Shown: one piece after another, positions 53,108-64,000 of the stretch
How positions within the stretch are numbered: the first letter of the stretch is position 1
How the letters are laid out: every line of letters starts with the position of its first letter
Source: Streptomyces avermitilis MA-4680 = NBRC 14893
GTDB taxonomy: Bacteria > Actinomycetota > Actinomycetes > Streptomycetales > Streptomycetaceae
Assembly: GCF_000009765.2 (NCBI RefSeq)
Contig: NC_003155.5
Span: forward strand, 496,001-560,000
Length of the DNA: 64,000 nt
Reading direction: 5' to 3'
Translations under genes and position numbers: made by a program
The notes under the pieces: generated by a model
What the model saw: only the letters and a program-made list of their open reading frames with translations
What the model was told of the DNA's origin: nothing
Databases searched by the model: none

Positions 53108-56100
53108 CGTCCCGGTCACCGCGGCGATCGCGGCCTCGGCCTGCTCCTGGACGCCCAGCGTCTCGGCCAGCAGGAAGCGGGAGAGCGCGACAGGCGTGGG
53201 ATGGTCGAAGACCATGGTCACGGGGAGCCGCAGCCCGGTCGCCGCGTTCAGCCGGTTGCGGAGTTCCACCGAGGTGAGCGAGTCGAAACCGGCGTCCTGG
53301 AACGCGTGTTCCGGCTGGACGGCCTGGGCCGAGGCGTGGCCGAGTACGGCGGCGACCTCGGCGCGCACCAGGTCCAGCACCACCTGCTCGCGCTCGGCCT
53401 GCGGCAGCCCGGCCAGCCGCTGACCCAGCGATCCCTTCGGCGCGGTCTGCGCCATGCGTCGCGCGGTGCCCCGTACGGTACCGCGCAGCCCTCGCAGGAC
53501 CGGCGGCACCGTGCCCTGCAGCCCGCCCAGGTCCAGCCGCAGCGGGGCGACGACGGCCCGATCCAGGGCCAGTGCCGCGTCGAACAGCCGCAGTCCTTCG
53601 TCGACGGCTATCGGGGCCAGGCCCACCCGCTTGAGCCGGGCGAGGTCCGCCTGGTCGAGCCGGTCGGCCATGCCGCTGCCCTGCTCCCACAGGCCCCACG
53701 CCAGCGACGTGGCGGGGAGCCCCCGGGCGCGCCGGGCTTCGGCGAAGGCGTCGAGGAAGGCGTTCGCCGCCGCGTAATTGCCCTGTCCCGCGCTGCCCAG
53801 GATTCCGGACACCGAGGAGAAGACGACGAACGCCGACAGGTCGCTCGTCAGTTCATGGAGGTTGAGCACGGCGTCCGTCTTCGGGCGCAGCACCTTCTCC
53901 ATGCGCTCCGGGGTGAGCGCGGCGATCACGCCGTCGTCGAGGACGCCGGCCGCGTGCACCACGGCCGTCACCGGCGTGCCGGCCAGCACCTCGGCGAGAG
54001 CGTCCCGGTCGGCCGCGTCGCAAGCCGCCCAGCGCACCTCGGCGCCCCACGCGGCCAGTTCGGCCTCCAGCTCGACCGCGCCAGGGGCCTCCGCGCCGCG
54101 CCGGCTGAGCAGCAGCAGGCTGCGTACGCCGTGCTCGGCGACCAGGTGCCGGGCGACGAGCCCGCCCAGCGCACCGGACGCACCGGTCAGCAGGACGGGG
54201 CCGACGCCGAAGTCCGGCGTGCCGGTGGCGGTCCCCGTGGCGCTCCGGGTGGCCTTCACCAGGCGCGGTACGAACACCTCCCCGTCGCGGACCGCGAACT
54301 GCGGCTCACCGGAAGCGAGCGCGGCAGGCAGCACACGGACCGCCTCATCGGTCTCCTCGGCCTCCACCAGCACGATCCGGTCCGGGTTCTCCGACTGAGC
54401 AGACCGCACGAGCCCCCACACCGCAGCATGAGCCAGATCGCCCGGACGCGTCACCAACGCCAGACGCCCCGCACGCTCCTCCGCCAACCACCACTGCACC
54501 AGCGCCAGAACCTCACTCGTGGTGCTGTGCACGCGGTCGGCGGTCTCCCTACCGGAACCCGCCGGGCACGGAACGACCACGACGTCCGGTGTCCCTTCCG
54601 ACTCCCGCAGTGCGTCGAAGTCCGCGACGGTCTCGATCATCAGCGCGTCGGTGGCGGAGGGCAGAGTGAACCGCGTCCACTCCAGCCCGAACAGCTGATC
54701 GCCGCCAACAGCACCGGGCAATTGCTCCGCCGAAGCGGCCCGCAACGACAGCGACTCGACCGAGGCCACCGGGTCACCGGCGCCATCGGCCACGGCCAGC
54801 GTCACCGAACCGGTGGCCGTCCGCGACAGCTTCACCCGCACCATCGCCGCACCGGCCGCCTGCACGACGACGCCGGACCACGCGAACGGCAGGGCCGGGC
54901 TGTCGTCCAGCGACACCAGCCCACCGGCGGCCAGTGCGTGCAGGGCGGCGTCCAGCAGCGCCGGGTGCAGGGCGAACGCCGCCGCCTCGGCAGCCGACTC
55001 GTCCGGCAGCTCGACCTCGGCGAAGACGTCGTCCCCGTCGCGCCACACCGAGCGCAGGCCCTGGAAGACCGGACCGTAGTCCAGGCCCGCAGCAGCCATG
55101 CCTTCGTAGAACGCCGTCAGGTCGACGGCCTCCGCACCCGCCGGTGGCCACGCGCCGAGCTTCGCGGCGGACGGTGCCTCTGCCGAGGACAGCACACCCG
55201 TCGCGTGCCGCAGCCACGAACGGTCGTCGACGCGCGAGTGCACGCTCAGCTGCCGCCGGCCTGACTCGTCCTCCGGGCCGACAGCCACCTGAAGGGTGAC
55301 GCCACCGCGCTCGGGCACGACCAGGGGAAGCTCAAGGGTGAGGTCTTCGATCCATCCGCATCCCGTCTCGTCGCCCGCCCGGATCGCCAGCTCGACGAAC
55401 GCGGTGCCGGGCAGCAGAACAATCCCGTTCACGGCGTGGTCGGCAAGCCAAGGGTGGGTTCCGAGGGAGAGCAGCCCAGTGAGCACGGCCCCGTCGCTGT
55501 CGGCCGTCGCAATCGCGGCACCGAGCAGCGGATGGTCCGCAGCCCCCAGACCGGCGGCCCGGACGTCACCGGACGCCTGAGGCGCATCGAGCCAGTAGCG
55601 CTCGCGCTGGAAGGCGTACGTGGGCAGGTCGACGCGGCGGGCGCCCGGGAAGAGCGCCTGCCATTCGGGCGAGATGCCGTGGGTGTGCAGTTGCCCCACG
55701 GCGGTGACGAGGGCGTACGGCTCGGGGCGGTCGGCGCGCAGGGCGGGAACGGTGACGATGTGTGTGCCGTCGTCGAGGCAGCCCTGTACGAGGGCGCTGA
55801 GGACACCACCCGGGCCGATCTCGACGAACATGGTCACGCCCAGCTCGTGCAGGGTGTGCAGGCCGTCGGCGAAGCGGACCGCCTCGCGGACGTGCCGGAC
55901 CCAGTACTCGGGGATGTACACCTCGGCCAACCGGCCGGTGAGATTCGAGACCACCGGGATCCGCGGCTCACTGAACGTCAGACCGCGGACGACCTCGGCG
56001 AACTCCTCCAGCATCGGGTCCATCAGCGGCGAGTGGAAGGCGTGACTGACCTTCAACCGGGACGTCTTGCGGCCCTGCTGCGCGAAGACCTCGGCGATGT

Positions 56101-59100
56101 CGAGAACGGCATCCTCGGAGCCAGAAAGCACGACGGACCGAGGCCCGTTGATCGCCGCGAGGCCGACGCCGTGGGTGAGGTGCGGCAGCACTTCCGCCTC
56201 GGTGGCCTGGATCGCGACCATCGCACCACCCGCGGGCAGGGCCTGCATCAGCGCGGCACGCGCCGACACCAGCTTCGCCGCGTCCTCGAGCGACAGCACC
56301 CCGGCCACGTGCGCGGCCGCGATCTCACCGACCGAGTGACCGGCCACGTAGTCCGGCCGGATGCCCCACGATTCGAGAAGCCGGAACAGGGCGACCTCGA
56401 CAGCGAACAACGCCGGCTGCGTCGAACCCGTCTGATGAAGAGTTTCCGCATCAACGTCGACCGTGGCGTCCAAAAGCGCGCACACCTCGTCGTACGCCGC
56501 AGCGAAGACGGGGTACGCCGCGTACAGCTCACGCCCCATGCCGATCCGCTGCGAACCCTGACCCGAGAACAAGAACCCGACCCTGCCCCCGACGGCACCG
56601 CCCACCGGAGCAGCGCCGGAAACAATCCCCTCCAGCCCCTGGCGGAACTCCCCAAGCTCCTCCCCCACGACCGCCGCACGGCACTCCAGCACCGCACGCG
56701 ACGTCGCCAGCGAGTACGCCACGTCCTCCGGCCGAACCCCGGCACCCCCGACGCCCTCAGCGTCCAGGAAGGACAACAACCGGCCCGCCTGCTCCCGCAG
56801 CGCCGCATCGCTCTTCGCCGACAGCACCCACGGGACCGGTCCTGCAACGGCCGTCCCACGGGCGGTCACTTCGCTCGTCGCGGCCTGCTCGACGATGACG
56901 TGCGCGTTGGTGCCGCTCACACCGAAGGAGGACACCGCGGCCCGGCGCGGCCCGTCGCTCGCAGGCCACTCCACGGCCTCGGTCAGCAGCTGCACCGCGC
57001 CCGCCGACCAGTCCACGTGCGGGGTCGGCTCGTCCACATGCAGGGTCTGCGGCAGCACGCCGTGCTGCATCGCCATGACCATCTTGATCACACCACCGAC
57101 ACCCGCAGCCGCCTGCGAATGCCCGATGTTCGACTTCAGCGAACCCAGCCACAACGGCCGGTCCTCCGACCGCTCCTGCCCGTACGTGGCGATCAGCGCC
57201 TGCGCCTCGATCGGATCACCCAGCCTCGTACCCGTACCGTGCGCCTCCACCGCATCGACCTCATCCGAAGACAGGCCCGCGTTCGCCAGCGCCTGCCGGA
57301 TCACCCGCTGCTGCGAGGGCCCGTTCGGAGCCGTCAAACCGTTCGACGCACCGTCCTGGTTCACCGCCGTACCGCGGACCACCGCCAGCACTTTGTGCCC
57401 GTTCCGACGAGCGTCGGACAACCGCTCCACCAACAGCATGCCCACGCCCTCGGCCCAGCCCGTACCGTCCGCCCCGGCGCCGAACGCCTTGCACCGGCCG
57501 TCCGCCGACAGGCCGCGCTGACGGCTGAACTCCACGAACACGGACGGGCCTGCCATCACCGTGACGCCGCCGACGAGGGCCATCGAGCACTCGCCGCTCC
57601 GCAGCGCCTGCGCAGCGAGGTGGAGGGCTACGAGCGAGGACGAGCACGCCGTGTCGACGGTGACCGCCGGCCCCTCGAGCCCGAACGTGTACGAGACCCG
57701 GCCGGAGGCGATGCTGCCCGCACTGCCGTTTACGAGGTAGCCCTCCAGCCCTGGGGGCGAGGTGTGCACCCGCCCGCCGTAGTCGTGGTACATCACGCCG
57801 GCGAAGACACCGGTCCTGCTGCCCCGCACCGTCGCCGGGTCGATCCCGGCCCGCTCGAACGCCTCCCACGACGTCTCCAGCAGCAACCGCTGCTGCGGGT
57901 CCATCGCCAGCGCCTCACGCGGCGAGATCCCGAAGAACTCGGCGTCGAAGTCCGCCGCGTCGTGCAGGAAGCCGCCCTCTCGGGTGTAGCTGGTGCCCCA
58001 CTGGTCGGGATTCGGGTCGTAGAGCTGCTCCACGTCCCAGCCGCGGCCCTCGGGGAAGCCCGACACGGCGTCGCGGCCGGAGAACACCAGCTGCCACAGG
58101 TCTTCGGGTGACTGCACGCCACCGGGGTAGCGGCAGGCCATGCCCACGATCGCGATGGGCTCGTCCGCCGTTCCGGTGGCCGTGGAGAGGGTCGTCGGCA
58201 CGGCTGTCGCCGCCTCGCCGCCTGCGGCTTCGCCGGTGAGGAAGTGGGCGAGGGTAAGCGGGTTCGGGTAGTCGAAGATCAGGGTGGCGGGCAGGCGCAT
58301 GCCGACGGCCGAGTTGAGCCGGTTGCGCAGTTCGACGGCGGTCAGCGAGTCGAACCCGATGTCCTTGAACGAGTCGTCCGCGCCGACCGACTGTGCTCCG
58401 GCGTGCCCGAGCACGGCGGCGACCTCGGTACGCACCAGGTCCAGCACCACCTGCTCGCGCTCGGCCTCCGCCAGCCCGGCCAGCCGCTGACCCAGCGATC
58501 CCTTCGGCGCGGTCTGCGCCGTACGTCGCGCGGTGCCCCGTACGGTACCGCGGAGCCCTCGCAGGACCGGCGGCACCGTGCCCTGCAGCCCGCCCAGGTC
58601 CAGCCGCAGCGGGGCGACGACGGCCCGATCCAGGGCCAGTGCCGCGTCGAACAGCCGCAGGCCGTCCGACGACGGGATCGCGGCGAGGCCCATGCGCTGG
58701 ATGCGGGTGAGATCGGTGTGGTCGAGGCTGCCGGTCATGGCGCTCTCGCTGTCCTGCGCCCACAGGCCCCAGGCCAGCGACGTGGCCCGCTGGCCCGCGG
58801 CACGGCGGTGCTCGGCGAGGGCGTCGAGGAAGGTGTTGGCAGCGGCGTAGTTCGCCTGGCCCGGCGTGCCGAGAGTGCCCGCCACCGAGGAGAACAGCAC
58901 GAACGCGGACAGGTCGCCGGACAGCTCGCCCGCCAGGTCGTGCAGGTTCAGCGCCGCGTCCACCTTCGGGCGGAACACGGCGTCCAGCCGCTCGGGGGTC
59001 AGCGAGCCGATGATTCCGTCGTCCAGTACGCCGGCGGTGTGGATGATCGCGGACAGGCTCTGCCCGGGCCCGGCCAGGAGTGCACGGACGGCGGCGCGGT

Positions 59101-62100
59101 CGGCCACATCACACGCGGCCCAGGTGACGTCGGCGCCCTGCGCGGTCAAGTCGGCGGTGAGCTCGGCCGCGCCGGGTGCGTCGCCGCCGCGGCGGCTGAC
59201 GAGCAGCAGACTACGGACGCCGTGTTCGGCGACCAGATGCCGGGCGAACAACCCGCCCAGGCCGCCCGACGCACCGGTCAGCAGGACGGTGCCGGAGCCG
59301 AGGCCGGGAAGTTCCGGCTCCGCGTCCGGCACGGCGACTCGAACCAGCCTGGGCACCCGGACCTCGTCGTCCGCGTGCACCGCGGCCTGCGGCTCACCCG
59401 ACGCGATCAGGCCGGGCAGCACCCGGGCAAGATCGGCGTCATCAACACCGCTGCCGGCCCCGGCATGGGCATCGCTGGAGGTCTCGACCAGCACGATGCG
59501 GTCGGGGTTCTCGGTCTGCGCCGAGCGCACCAGTCCGCAGACCGCCGACTGGGCGAGGTCTCCCCCACGCGTCACCAGCACCAGGCGCCCCGGGCGTTCC
59601 TCGGCCAGCCACCACTGCACCAACTCCAGCACGGCATGGGTGACCTCACGGACCCGGGTGGCCAGGTCCGCGCCGGTCCCGGTCGGGCAGGGCACGACCA
59701 CGGCATCGGCGGCGGCTGCGGCATCGGCTTCGGTGTCCGCCGGCGGGTCAGTGGCCCGAAGAGCGGCGAGATCCTCGTACGTCTCGATCCTCATGCCGTC
59801 CGGCGCGGACGGCAGGCTGACCGGCGTCCACTTTAGGCCGAAGACCGCGTCGTCGCTGCCGGAACCGGCGCGCAACTGGTCGGCGGGCACCGGGCGCAGC
59901 GTCAACGAGTCGACCTCCGCGACCGGCCCACCGGTGCCATCGGCCAGCACCAGCGACACCGTAGAGGTGCCGGTACCGGCGCGCGATACCTTCACCCGCA
60001 GGTCGGAGGCTCCGGCAGCCGCCAGGCGCACGCCGCTCCAGGCGAACGGCAACAGCCCGTTTCCCGTCCCGGCCTCGGGCTCGACCGCGCCCAGCCAGAC
60101 GGTGTGCAGGGCGGCGTCGAACAGGGCGGGATGCAGGCCGTACGCGCCCGCGTCCGTCCGCTCCGCGCCGGGCAGCTCCACTTCGGCGAAGAAGTCGTCC
60201 CCGCTCCGCCACGCGGCGCGCAGCCCCTGGAAGACGGGGCCGTAGTCGAGCGCCATGCCGGCGAGGCGGTCGTAGAACCCGTCGACGTCGACCGGCTCCG
60301 CACCCACGGGCGGCCACGCGGTGAGCGAGCCGTCCACGGGCCCTCCTGTGGCGACGGTCAGCACGCCGGAGGCGTGCCGGACCCATGCCCGCTCGGAGTC
60401 GTCCTCGTGGGCGTACGCGTCCCCGTCGTCGATCTGCGAGTGCACGGTCAGCGGCCTGCGGCCCGAGCCGTCGTCGGCGCCGACGTGCACCTGCAAGGCG
60501 ACGCCGCCGCGCTCGGGCACGAGCAGCGGTGTCTCCAGCGTCAGCTCTTCCAGCAGGTCGCAGCCCACGGCGTCAGCAGCGGTGATCGCCAGCTCGACGA
60601 ACGCGGTTCCCGGCAGGAGCGCGACCCCACTGACGGCGTGGTCCACCAGCCACGGGTGCGTGTGCTTCGAGAGCCGGCCGGTGAGCAGGTGCCCGACGCT
60701 GTCGGCCAGCGGCACGGCGGCGCCGAGGAGCGGGTGGCCGGCCTCGCCCTGCCCCACCGCGCGCATGTCACCGGCGGAGGCGGGGGCGTCGAGCCAGTAG
60801 CGCTCGCGCTGGAAGGCGTACGTGGGCAGCTCGACGCGCCGGGCGCCCGGGAAGAAAGCGTGCCAGTCCACTTCGGCGCCGCTGACGTGCAGTTGGGCGT
60901 ACGCGGTGGTGAGCGCCTGGGGTTCGGGGCGGTCGGCGCGCAGGGCGGGAATGGTGACGATGTCTGTGCCGTCGTCGAGGCAGCCCTGGACGAGGGCACT
61001 GAGGACGCCGCCCGGTCCGATCTCCACGAACGTGGTCACACCGAGCTCGTGCAGGGTCAGCACGCCGTCGGCGAAGCGCACCGCCTCACGGACGTGCCGG
61101 ACCCAGTACTCGGGGGTGTACGACTCAGTCAGCCGGCCGGTGAGGTTCGAGACCACCGGGATCCACGGCTCACTGAACGTCAGACCGCGAACGACCTCCG
61201 CGAACTCCTCCAGCATCGGATCCATCAACGGCGAATGGAATGCGTGACTGACCTTCAGCCGAGACGTCTTACGACCCTGAGCAGCGAACACCTCGGCAAT
61301 CGCCGTGACCGCGTCCTCCGCCCCGGAAATGACCACGGACCGCGGGCCGTTGATCGCCGCGATACCCGCTCTGTCAATCAGGTGCGGCAGCATCTCGTCC
61401 TCGGCCGCCTGGACCGCCACCATCACACCACCGGCGGGCAGGGCCTTCATCAGCGCGGCACGCGCCGACACCAGCTTCGCCGCGTCCTCGAGCGACAGCA
61501 CCCCGGCCACGTGCGCGGCCGCGATCTCACCGACCGAGTGACCGGCCACGTAGTCCGGCCGGATGCCCCACGATTCGAGAAGCCGGAACAGGGCGACCTC
61601 GACAGCGAACAACGCCGGCTGCGTCGAACCCGTCTGATGAAGAGTTTCCGCATCGACGTCGACCGTGGCGTCCAAAAGCGCGCACACCTCGTCATACGCC
61701 GCAGCGAACACCGGGTACGCCGCGTACAGCTCACGCCCCATCCCCAGCCGCTGCGAACCCTGACCCGAGAACAAGAACCCGACCTTGTCCGCCGAGTGAG
61801 CGCGCCCGGCGACGACGTTCGCCGCCGGTTCGCCTGCCGCGAGGGCCTCAAGACCTGCCCGCAGCTCGGCCGGGTCGCTGCCGATGACTGCGGCCCGATG
61901 CTCCAGTGCCGACCGCGTCGTGGCCGACGAGAATCCGGCGTCGACGGGCGACACATCGTCGGTCGCGAAGGCCAGCAGACGCTCCGCCTGGGCCCGCAGC
62001 GCCACTTCACTCTTTGCTGACAGCACCCACGGCACGGGCACCGGGCGGTGTTCCCGGGCCGGCTCGGCCGCGGCCGCGGCGGGCGCTTCCTCGATGATCG

Positions 62101-64000
62101 TGTGCGCGTTGGTGCCGCCGATACCGAAGGAGGACACCGCGGCCCGGCGGGGCCCGGTGGTCCCGGGCCATTGCACCGGCTCGGTCAGCAGCCGCACGGC
62201 GCCTGCCGACCAGTCGACGTGCGCGGTCGGCTCGTCCACATGGAGCGTCTGCGGCAGCACGCCGTGCCGCATCGCCAGCACCATCTTGATCACACCGGCG
62301 ACACCCGCGGCGGCCTGCGTGTGACCGATGTTGGACTTGACCGAGCCCAGCCACACCGGCCGGTCGTCGGAGTGTTCCTGGCCGTACGTGGCGAGGAGCG
62401 CCTGCGCCTCGATCGGGTCGCCGAGCCGCGTGCCCGTGCCGTGGGCCTCGACGGCGTCCACGTCGGCCGGCGTGAGCCCGGCGGACGCCAGCGCCTGCCG
62501 GATCACCCGCTGCTGCGAGGGGCCGTTGGGCGCGGTCAGACCGTTGGACGCACCGTCCTGGTTCACCGCACTGCCGCGGACCAACGCCAGCACCTGGTGC
62601 CCGTTCCGACGGGCGTCGGACAACCGTTCCACCAGCAACAGGCCCACGCCCTCGCCCCAGCCCGTGCCGTCGGCACCGGCCGCGAACGCCTTGCACCGGC
62701 CGTCCGGCGACAGCCCGCGCTGCCGGCTGAACTCCACGAACAGGTCCGGCGTGGTCATGACGGTGACGCCCCCGACCAGGGCCATCGAGCACTCGCCGCT
62801 CCGCAGTGCCTGGGCGGCCAGGTGCAGGGCCACGAGCGAAGACGAGCAGGCCGTGTCGACCGTGACCGCGGGACCCTCGAGGCCGAACGTGTAGGAGATG
62901 CGTCCGGAGACGACCGAGGCCGCCTTGCCGGTGAGCGCGTAGCCCTCGATCTCCTCGGGCGCGTTGCGTAGCCCGTTGGCGTAGTCCTGGCCGTTGGTGC
63001 CGATGAAGACACCGGTGCGGCTGGCGCGGACGGACGCGAGGGCGATGCCGGCGCGCTCGAAGGCCTCCCACGCGGTCTCCAGCAGCAGCCGTTGCTGCGG
63101 GTCCATCGCCAGCGCCTCACGCGGCGAGATCCCGAAGAGACCGGCGTCGAAGCGGTCGGCGCCCTGGATGAAGCCGCCCTCGCGCGAGTACGTCTTGCCG
63201 GGCCGGTCGGGGTCGGGGTCGTAGAGCGCGTCGATGTCCCAGCCGCGGTCGGTGGGGAAGCCGGACATCGCGTCCCGGCCGGAGCTCAGCAGCTCCCACA
63301 GGTCCTCCGGCGACTGGACGCCGCCGGGGAGGCGGCAGCTCATGCCGACGATCGCGAGGGGCTCGTCGGCCGCAGCGGCGGCCGTCGCCTGCGCGGCGGC
63401 CGTCTCCAGCCCGTGCCGGCCGAGGAGTTCCTCGCCCAGGTGACGGGCGAGGGCGGTTGGGGTCGGGTGGTCGAAGACCAGGGTGGTGGGCAGCCTGAGG
63501 CCAGTGGCCGTGTTGAGCCTGTGACGCAGTTCGACGGCGGTGAGCGAGTCGAAGCCGGTCTCGCGGAACGTCCGGTCGGCTTCGAAGGCGCCCTTGCCCG
63601 TGTGGCCGAGCACCGTGGCGGCCTGCTCGCGGACCAGGTCCAGCAGGATGCGGCCCTGCTCCCCCGGCGTGGCGCCGAGGAGGCGCTGGACCAGCGCGGA
63701 CACGGGTACTTCGGGGCTCTGCGCGGCCCGGGCGCGTGCTTCGAGGGCCTCGCGGGCCTCGGGCACGCCGAGCAGCAGCGGGCAGGGCCGCGTGCCGACG
63801 AAGGCCGGGACGAAGCGCTCCCAGTCCACGTCCGCGACGGTCATGGAGGTCTCGCCGTGGGTCAGCGCACCGTGCAGCACGGAGATCGCGGGAAGGGCCG
63901 CGATCGCCCGTACGCCGCGCCGCCGCAGATGGTCACCGGCGGCGCCGTCGGCCATGCCTCCGTCCGCCCAGGATCCCCACGCGACGGCCAGCGCGGGCAC
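47777..64000 (-). CDS. pteA1: Type I modular PKS, end of module 1 and modules 2 to 4 (5' end outside window)
   Basis: The gene is open at the right edge: 5407 residues are visible and no start is present. The visible order is KR tail and ACP of one module, then three KS-AT(malonyl)-DH-KR-ACP modules, then a docking tail ending [11 protein letters not shown]. The first visible residues ([10 protein letters not shown]) resemble the A-type KRs of the polyol modules, which suits a hydroxyl-forming module 1 whose C27 oxygen becomes the lactone oxygen. The three full modules would make C24=C25, C22=C23 and C20=C21. For a filipin-type product the missing part should hold a loading module and the KS, AT and most of the KR of module 1. 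Modules 2, 3 and 4 share long stretches of nearly identical DNA. Residue numbers in the module entries start at the window edge. Confidence 0.95.
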   Translation of the reverse strand: MPALAVAWGSWADGGMADGAAGDHLRRRGVRAIAALPAISVLHGALTHGETSMTVADVDWERFVPAFVGTRPCPLLLGVPEAREALEARARAAQSPEVPVSALVQRLLGATPGEQGRILLDLVREQAATVLGHTGKGAFEADRTFRETGFDSLTAVELRHRLNTATGLRLPTTLVFDHPTPTALARHLGEELLGRHGLETAAAQATAAAAADEPLAIVGMSCRLPGGVQSPEDLWELLSSGRDAMSGFPTDRGWDIDALYDPDPDRPGKTYSREGGFIQGADRFDAGLFGISPREALAMDPQQRLLLETAWEAFERAGIALASVRASRTGVFIGTNGQDYANGLRNAPEEIEGYALTGKAASVVSGRISYTFGLEGPAVTVDTACSSSLVALHLAAQALRSGECSMALVGGVTVMTTPDLFVEFSRQRGLSPDGRCKAFAAGADGTGWGEGVGLLLVERLSDARRNGHQVLALVRGSAVNQDGASNGLTAPNGPSQQRVIRQALASAGLTPADVDAVEAHGTGTRLGDPIEAQALLATYGQEHSDDRPVWLGSVKSNIGHTQAAAGVAGVIKMVLAMRHGVLPQTLHVDEPTAHVDWSAGAVRLLTEPVQWPGTTGPRRAAVSSFGIGGTNAHTIIEEAPAAAAAEPAREHRPVPVPWVLSAKSEVALRAQAERLLAFATDDVSPVDAGFSSATTRSALEHRAAVIGSDPAELRAGLEALAAGEPAANVVAGRAHSADKVGFLFSGQGSQRLGMGRELYAAYPVFAAAYDEVCALLDATVDVDAETLHQTGSTQPALFAVEVALFRLLESWGIRPDYVAGHSVGEIAAAHVAGVLSLEDAAKLVSARAALMKALPAGGVMVAVQAAEDEMLPHLIDRAGIAAINGPRSVVISGAEDAVTAIAEVFAAQGRKTSRLKVSHAFHSPLMDPMLEEFAEVVRGLTFSEPWIPVVSNLTGRLTESYTPEYWVRHVREAVRFADGVLTLHELGVTTFVEIGPGGVLSALVQGCLDDGTDIVTIPALRADRPEPQALTTAYAQLHVSGAEVDWHAFFPGARRVELPTYAFQRERYWLDAPASAGDMRAVGQGEAGHPLLGAAVPLADSVGHLLTGRLSKHTHPWLVDHAVSGVALLPGTAFVELAITAADAVGCDLLEELTLETPLLVPERGGVALQVHVGADDGSGRRPLTVHSQIDDGDAYAHEDDSERAWVRHASGVLTVATGGPVDGSLTAWPPVGAEPVDVDGFYDRLAGMALDYGPVFQGLRAAWRSGDDFFAEVELPGAERTDAGAYGLHPALFDAALHTVWLGAVEPEAGTGNGLLPFAWSGVRLAAAGASDLRVKVSRAGTGTSTVSLVLADGTGGPVAEVDSLTLRPVPADQLRAGSGSDDAVFGLKWTPVSLPSAPDGMRIETYEDLAALRATDPPADTEADAAAAADAVVVPCPTGTGADLATRVREVTHAVLELVQWWLAEERPGRLVLVTRGGDLAQSAVCGLVRSAQTENPDRIVLVETSSDAHAGAGSGVDDADLARVLPGLIASGEPQAAVHADDEVRVPRLVRVAVPDAEPELPGLGSGTVLLTGASGGLGGLFARHLVAEHGVRSLLLVSRRGGDAPGAAELTADLTAQGADVTWAACDVADRAAVRALLAGPGQSLSAIIHTAGVLDDGIIGSLTPERLDAVFRPKVDAALNLHDLAGELSGDLSAFVLFSSVAGTLGTPGQANYAAANTFLDALAEHRRAAGQRATSLAWGLWAQDSESAMTGSLDHTDLTRIQRMGLAAIPSSDGLRLFDAALALDRAVVAPLRLDLGGLQGTVPPVLRGLRGTVRGTARRTAQTAPKGSLGQRLAGLAEAEREQVVLDLVRTEVAAVLGHAGAQSVGADDSFKDIGFDSLTAVELRNRLNSAVGMRLPATLIFDYPNPLTLAHFLTGEAAGGEAATAVPTTLSTATGTADEPIAIVGMACRYPGGVQSPEDLWQLVFSGRDAVSGFPEGRGWDVEQLYDPNPDQWGTSYTREGGFLHDAADFDAEFFGISPREALAMDPQQRLLLETSWEAFERAGIDPATVRGSRTGVFAGVMYHDYGGRVHTSPPGLEGYLVNGSAGSIASGRVSYTFGLEGPAVTVDTACSSSLVALHLAAQALRSGECSMALVGGVTVMAGPSVFVEFSRQRGLSADGRCKAFGAGADGTGWAEGVGMLLVERLSDARRNGHKVLAVVRGTAVNQDGASNGLTAPNGPSQQRVIRQALANAGLSSDEVDAVEAHGTGTRLGDPIEAQALIATYGQERSEDRPLWLGSLKSNIGHSQAAAGVGGVIKMVMAMQHGVLPQTLHVDEPTPHVDWSAGAVQLLTEAVEWPASDGPRRAAVSSFGVSGTNAHVIVEQAATSEVTARGTAVAGPVPWVLSAKSDAALREQAGRLLSFLDAEGVGGAGVRPEDVAYSLATSRAVLECRAAVVGEELGEFRQGLEGIVSGAAPVGGAVGGRVGFLFSGQGSQRIGMGRELYAAYPVFAAAYDEVCALLDATVDVDAETLHQTGSTQPALFAVEVALFRLLESWGIRPDYVAGHSVGEIAAAHVAGVLSLEDAAKLVSARAALMQALPAGGAMVAIQATEAEVLPHLTHGVGLAAINGPRSVVLSGSEDAVLDIAEVFAQQGRKTSRLKVSHAFHSPLMDPMLEEFAEVVRGLTFSEPRIPVVSNLTGRLAEVYIPEYWVRHVREAVRFADGLHTLHELGVTMFVEIGPGGVLSALVQGCLDDGTHIVTVPALRADRPEPYALVTAVGQLHTHGISPEWQALFPGARRVDLPTYAFQRERYWLDAPQASGDVRAAGLGAADHPLLGAAIATADSDGAVLTGLLSLGTHPWLADHAVNGIVLLPGTAFVELAIRAGDETGCGWIEDLTLELPLVVPERGGVTLQVAVGPEDESGRRQLSVHSRVDDRSWLRHATGVLSSAEAPSAAKLGAWPPAGAEAVDLTAFYEGMAAAGLDYGPVFQGLRSVWRDGDDVFAEVELPDESAAEAAAFALHPALLDAALHALAAGGLVSLDDSPALPFAWSGVVVQAAGAAMVRVKLSRTATGSVTLAVADGAGDPVASVESLSLRAASAEQLPGAVGGDQLFGLEWTRFTLPSATDALMIETVADFDALRESEGTPDVVVVPCPAGSGRETADRVHSTTSEVLALVQWWLAEERAGRLALVTRPGDLAHAAVWGLVRSAQSENPDRIVLVEAEETDEAVRVLPAALASGEPQFAVRDGEVFVPRLVKATRSATGTATGTPDFGVGPVLLTGASGALGGLVARHLVAEHGVRSLLLLSRRGAEAPGAVELEAELAAWGAEVRWAACDAADRDALAEVLAGTPVTAVVHAAGVLDDGVIAALTPERMEKVLRPKTDAVLNLHELTSDLSAFVVFSSVSGILGSAGQGNYAAANAFLDAFAEARRARGLPATSLAWGLWEQGSGMADRLDQADLARLKRVGLAPIAVDEGLRLFDAALALDRAVVAPLRLDLGGLQGTVPPVLRGLRGTVRGTARRMAQTAPKGSLGQRLAGLPQAEREQVVLDLVRAEVAAVLGHASAQAVQPEHAFQDAGFDSLTSVELRNRLNAATGLRLPVTMVFDHPTPVALSRFLLAETLGVQEQAEAAIAAVTGTDEAIAIVGMACRFPGDVRSPEDLWRLVASGGDAISGFPEDRGWDVENLYDPDPDRSGKSYVRHGGFLHEAAEFDPAFFGISPREALAMDPQQRLLLETSWEAFERAGIDPATVRGSRTGVFAGVMYHDYGGRVKTAPEGMDAYLGSGSAGSIASGRVSYTFGLEGPAVTVDTACSSSLVALHLATQALRSGECSMALVGGVTVMATPSTFVEFSRQRGLSADGRCKAFAAGADGTGWAEGAGMLLVERLSDARRNGHTVLAVVRGTAVNQDGASNGLTAPNGPSQQRVIRQALANAGVSSEQVDAVEAHGTGTKLGDPIEAQALIATYGQERPGDRPLWLGSLKSNIGHAQAAAGVGGVIKMVMAMRHGALPRTLHVDEPTPHVDWSAGDVRLLTEAMEWPETDHPRRAAVSSFGISGTNAHVIVEQAPDTAELPPVPDSGKAVPWVLSGRTEAALRAQAERLLSLVPEMDLPPADIGFSLATTRSAMEHRAAVVGESRDELLEGLRALAAGSPSTRVVLGEPGAGGKSGFLFSGQGSQRIGMGRELYDAFPVFAAAYDEVCALVDAPVDVDSEELNQTGTTQPALFAVEVALFRLLESWGIRPDYVAGHSVGEIAAAHVAGVLSLEDAAKLVSARAALMQALPADGAMVAVQATEDEVLPHLTDGVGIAAVNGPQSVVVSGAEDVVVAIGEAFRERGRKTSRLKVSHAFHSPLMDPMLEEFAEAVSGLSFNEPRLPVVSNLTGRLAEPYTPEYWVRHVREAVRFADGLHTLHELGVTTFVEIGPGGVLSALAQGCLDGDIVTVPAVRTDRPEPQAVVTALAELHAHGVSPDWRALFPGARRVDLPTYPFQYERLWLEAPEEYTGTAAATGLGLGAAEHPLAGAAVALPGAGGFLVTGRLSLRTHPWLADHTVMDSVLLPGTALVELAVRAGEEAGCAQVEDLTLEAPLIVPERGGVAVQVWVEAEEEPGRCALSVHSRREDAPDDAPWVRHAVGRLTDALPEPPHGADLGAWPPAGAEAVDLTGFYEGLDGLGLGYGPVFRGLRSVWRSGDDVLAEVALPEGTEAGAFAVHPALLDAALHAVGAGGLVPVLDGPLLPFAWSEVGVRAAGATALRVKLSRTGTDAVSLTVADASGGLVATVGSLSLRPVSREQLLAAGGSGRRADDSLFGLAWQPAVLTETDAAAGLDVRSYADLAALSTEPALPDVAVVTVVPCPAGSGRETADRVHSTTSEVLALVQWWLAEERAGRLALVTRPGDLAHAAVWGLVRSAQSENPDRIVLVEAEETDEAVRVLPAALASGEPQFAVRDGEVFVPRLVKATRSATGTATGTPDFGVGPVLLTGASGALGGLVARHLVAEHGVRSLLLLSRRGAEAPGAVELEAELAAWGAEVRWAACDVADREAVSGMLNGLGEQSLSAVVHTAGVLGDGIVASLTPERMREVFRPKVDAVLNLHECTRDMGLAAFVVFSSVAGMVGSAGQASYAAANSFLDAFSAHRRREGLPAISLAWGVWEQSGAMTDGLVEADRARMARSGVLPLPPEEGLRLFDAALASDEAVLAPVRIDTGALRAGEAPPVLRALVPAAAARRTARAAAAPSASSLAERLEEMPEAEREKTVLDLVRAEVAAGLGHASDRTVRPEHAFQDLGFDSLTAVELRNRLNKATGLRLPATLVFDHPTPALLARHVFMAAAGAAEPALVDSLLADLDRVEQELVTTLAASEARDRILSKLQGLLAIAGEFGKAPAQEGPGTGGSDLESATDDEVFDLLGKEFGIS
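48921..49474 (-). repeat. Identical 554-bp tract in module 4 (partner in module 3)
   Basis: The sequence equals 54024-54577 with no mismatch found by reading. It covers the KR structural subdomain and the NADPH-binding start of the catalytic subdomain. Identity stops abruptly at both ends. Confidence 0.92.
53108..58166 (-). other. PKS module 3: KS-AT(malonyl)-DH-KR-ACP
   Basis: Residues count from the window edge. KS Cys2119 (57644-57646), AT Ser2556, HAFH 2653-2656, [12 protein letters not shown] (His2855) and DAALH (Asp3017), KR LDD at 53933-53941 and Tyr3409, ACP Ser3574. All motifs are intact; the predicted product is C22=C23. Confidence 0.92.
54024..54577 (-). repeat. Identical 554-bp tract in module 3 (partner in module 4)
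   Basis: This is the second copy of 48921-49474, offset by 5103 bp, which is close to one module length. Its edges fall inside the KR region, not at a domain boundary. Confidence 0.92.
58167..63367 (-). other. PKS module 2: KS-AT(malonyl)-DH-KR-ACP
   Basis: Residues count from the window edge. KS Cys385 (62846-62848), AT Ser822, HAFH 919-922, [12 protein letters not shown] (His1121) and DAALH (Asp1295), KR LDD at 59018-59026 and Tyr1718, ACP Ser1885. The predicted product is C24=C25, the first double bond of the polyene. Confidence 0.92.
63368..64000 (-). other. PKS module 1, C-terminal fragment: KR tail and ACP
   Basis: Only the end of this module is visible. [10 protein letters not shown] at the edge is the region just after the catalytic tyrosine of the KR. 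ACP1 has FRETGFDSL with its serine codon at 63545-63547. Whether a DH lies upstream cannot be seen. Confidence 0.85.

Noticed and set aside
1..64000. tRNA, rRNA, CRISPR arrays, insertion sequences, attachment sites or an origin
   Set aside because: The window is almost fully covered by the seven minus-strand genes. I saw no transposase, no short regularly spaced repeats and no RNA gene; the repeats present are homologous PKS modules.

Overview
This window is very GC-rich, and every convincing gene lies on the minus strand. The codon bias, the actinomycete-type modular polyketide synthases (PKS) and the AGGA-type ribosome-binding sites point to a Streptomyces chromosome. It holds the 3' three quarters of a giant type I PKS operon and two tailoring/precursor genes. 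Transcription runs from high to low coordinates: PKS1 (5' end beyond 64000) > PKS2 > PKS3 > PKS4 > PKS5 with thioesterase > crotonyl-CoA carboxylase/reductase homologue > cytochrome P450. Gaps between genes are only 32 to 71 bp, so the seven genes look like one transcription unit. A hairpin follows the P450.

Reading the domains in order gives an assembly line that fits a filipin-type 28-membered pentaene macrolide (filipin, or pentamycin/fungichromin, which share a backbone). Thirteen extension modules can be counted if the partial one at the right edge is module 1, with the loading module outside the window. Module 1 (tail only: KR, ACP) would set the C27 hydroxyl that closes the lactone. 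Modules 2 to 6 each have DH and KR and would make the five conjugated double bonds C24=C25 down to C16=C17. Module 6 alone has a methylmalonyl-type AT (YAAH), which places the C16 methyl. Module 7 has a DH remnant with an internal deletion, so its hydroxyl (C15) is kept. Modules 8 to 13 are KR-only and would make the polyol C13 to C3. Module 13 alone has a GAGH-type AT expected to take a larger alkylmalonyl unit, which matches the C2 hexyl chain; the adjacent reductive carboxylase would supply hexylmalonyl-CoA. The terminal TE closes the ring. The P450 resembles CYP105P1, the filipin C26 hydroxylase.

Layout: 1-222, nothing convincing; 223-253, candidate terminator; 283-1482, P450; 1529-2785, carboxylase/reductase; 2846-12913, PKS5 (modules 12, 13, TE); 12951-31433, PKS4 (modules 8-11); 31468-36978, PKS3 (module 7); 37011-47705, PKS2 (modules 5, 6); 47777-64000, PKS1 (end of module 1, modules 2-4). 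Gene names follow the S. avermitilis pte cluster and rest on architecture and remembered family features, not on a database search.

The most notable details are the broken DH in module 7, a single rare TTA leucine codon in PKS5 (possible bldA control), a Gly-to-Asp change in the DH motif of module 4, the unusual AT of module 13, and several long identical DNA tracts between modules that suggest recent duplication or gene conversion. I found no evidence for a wholly new class of system.
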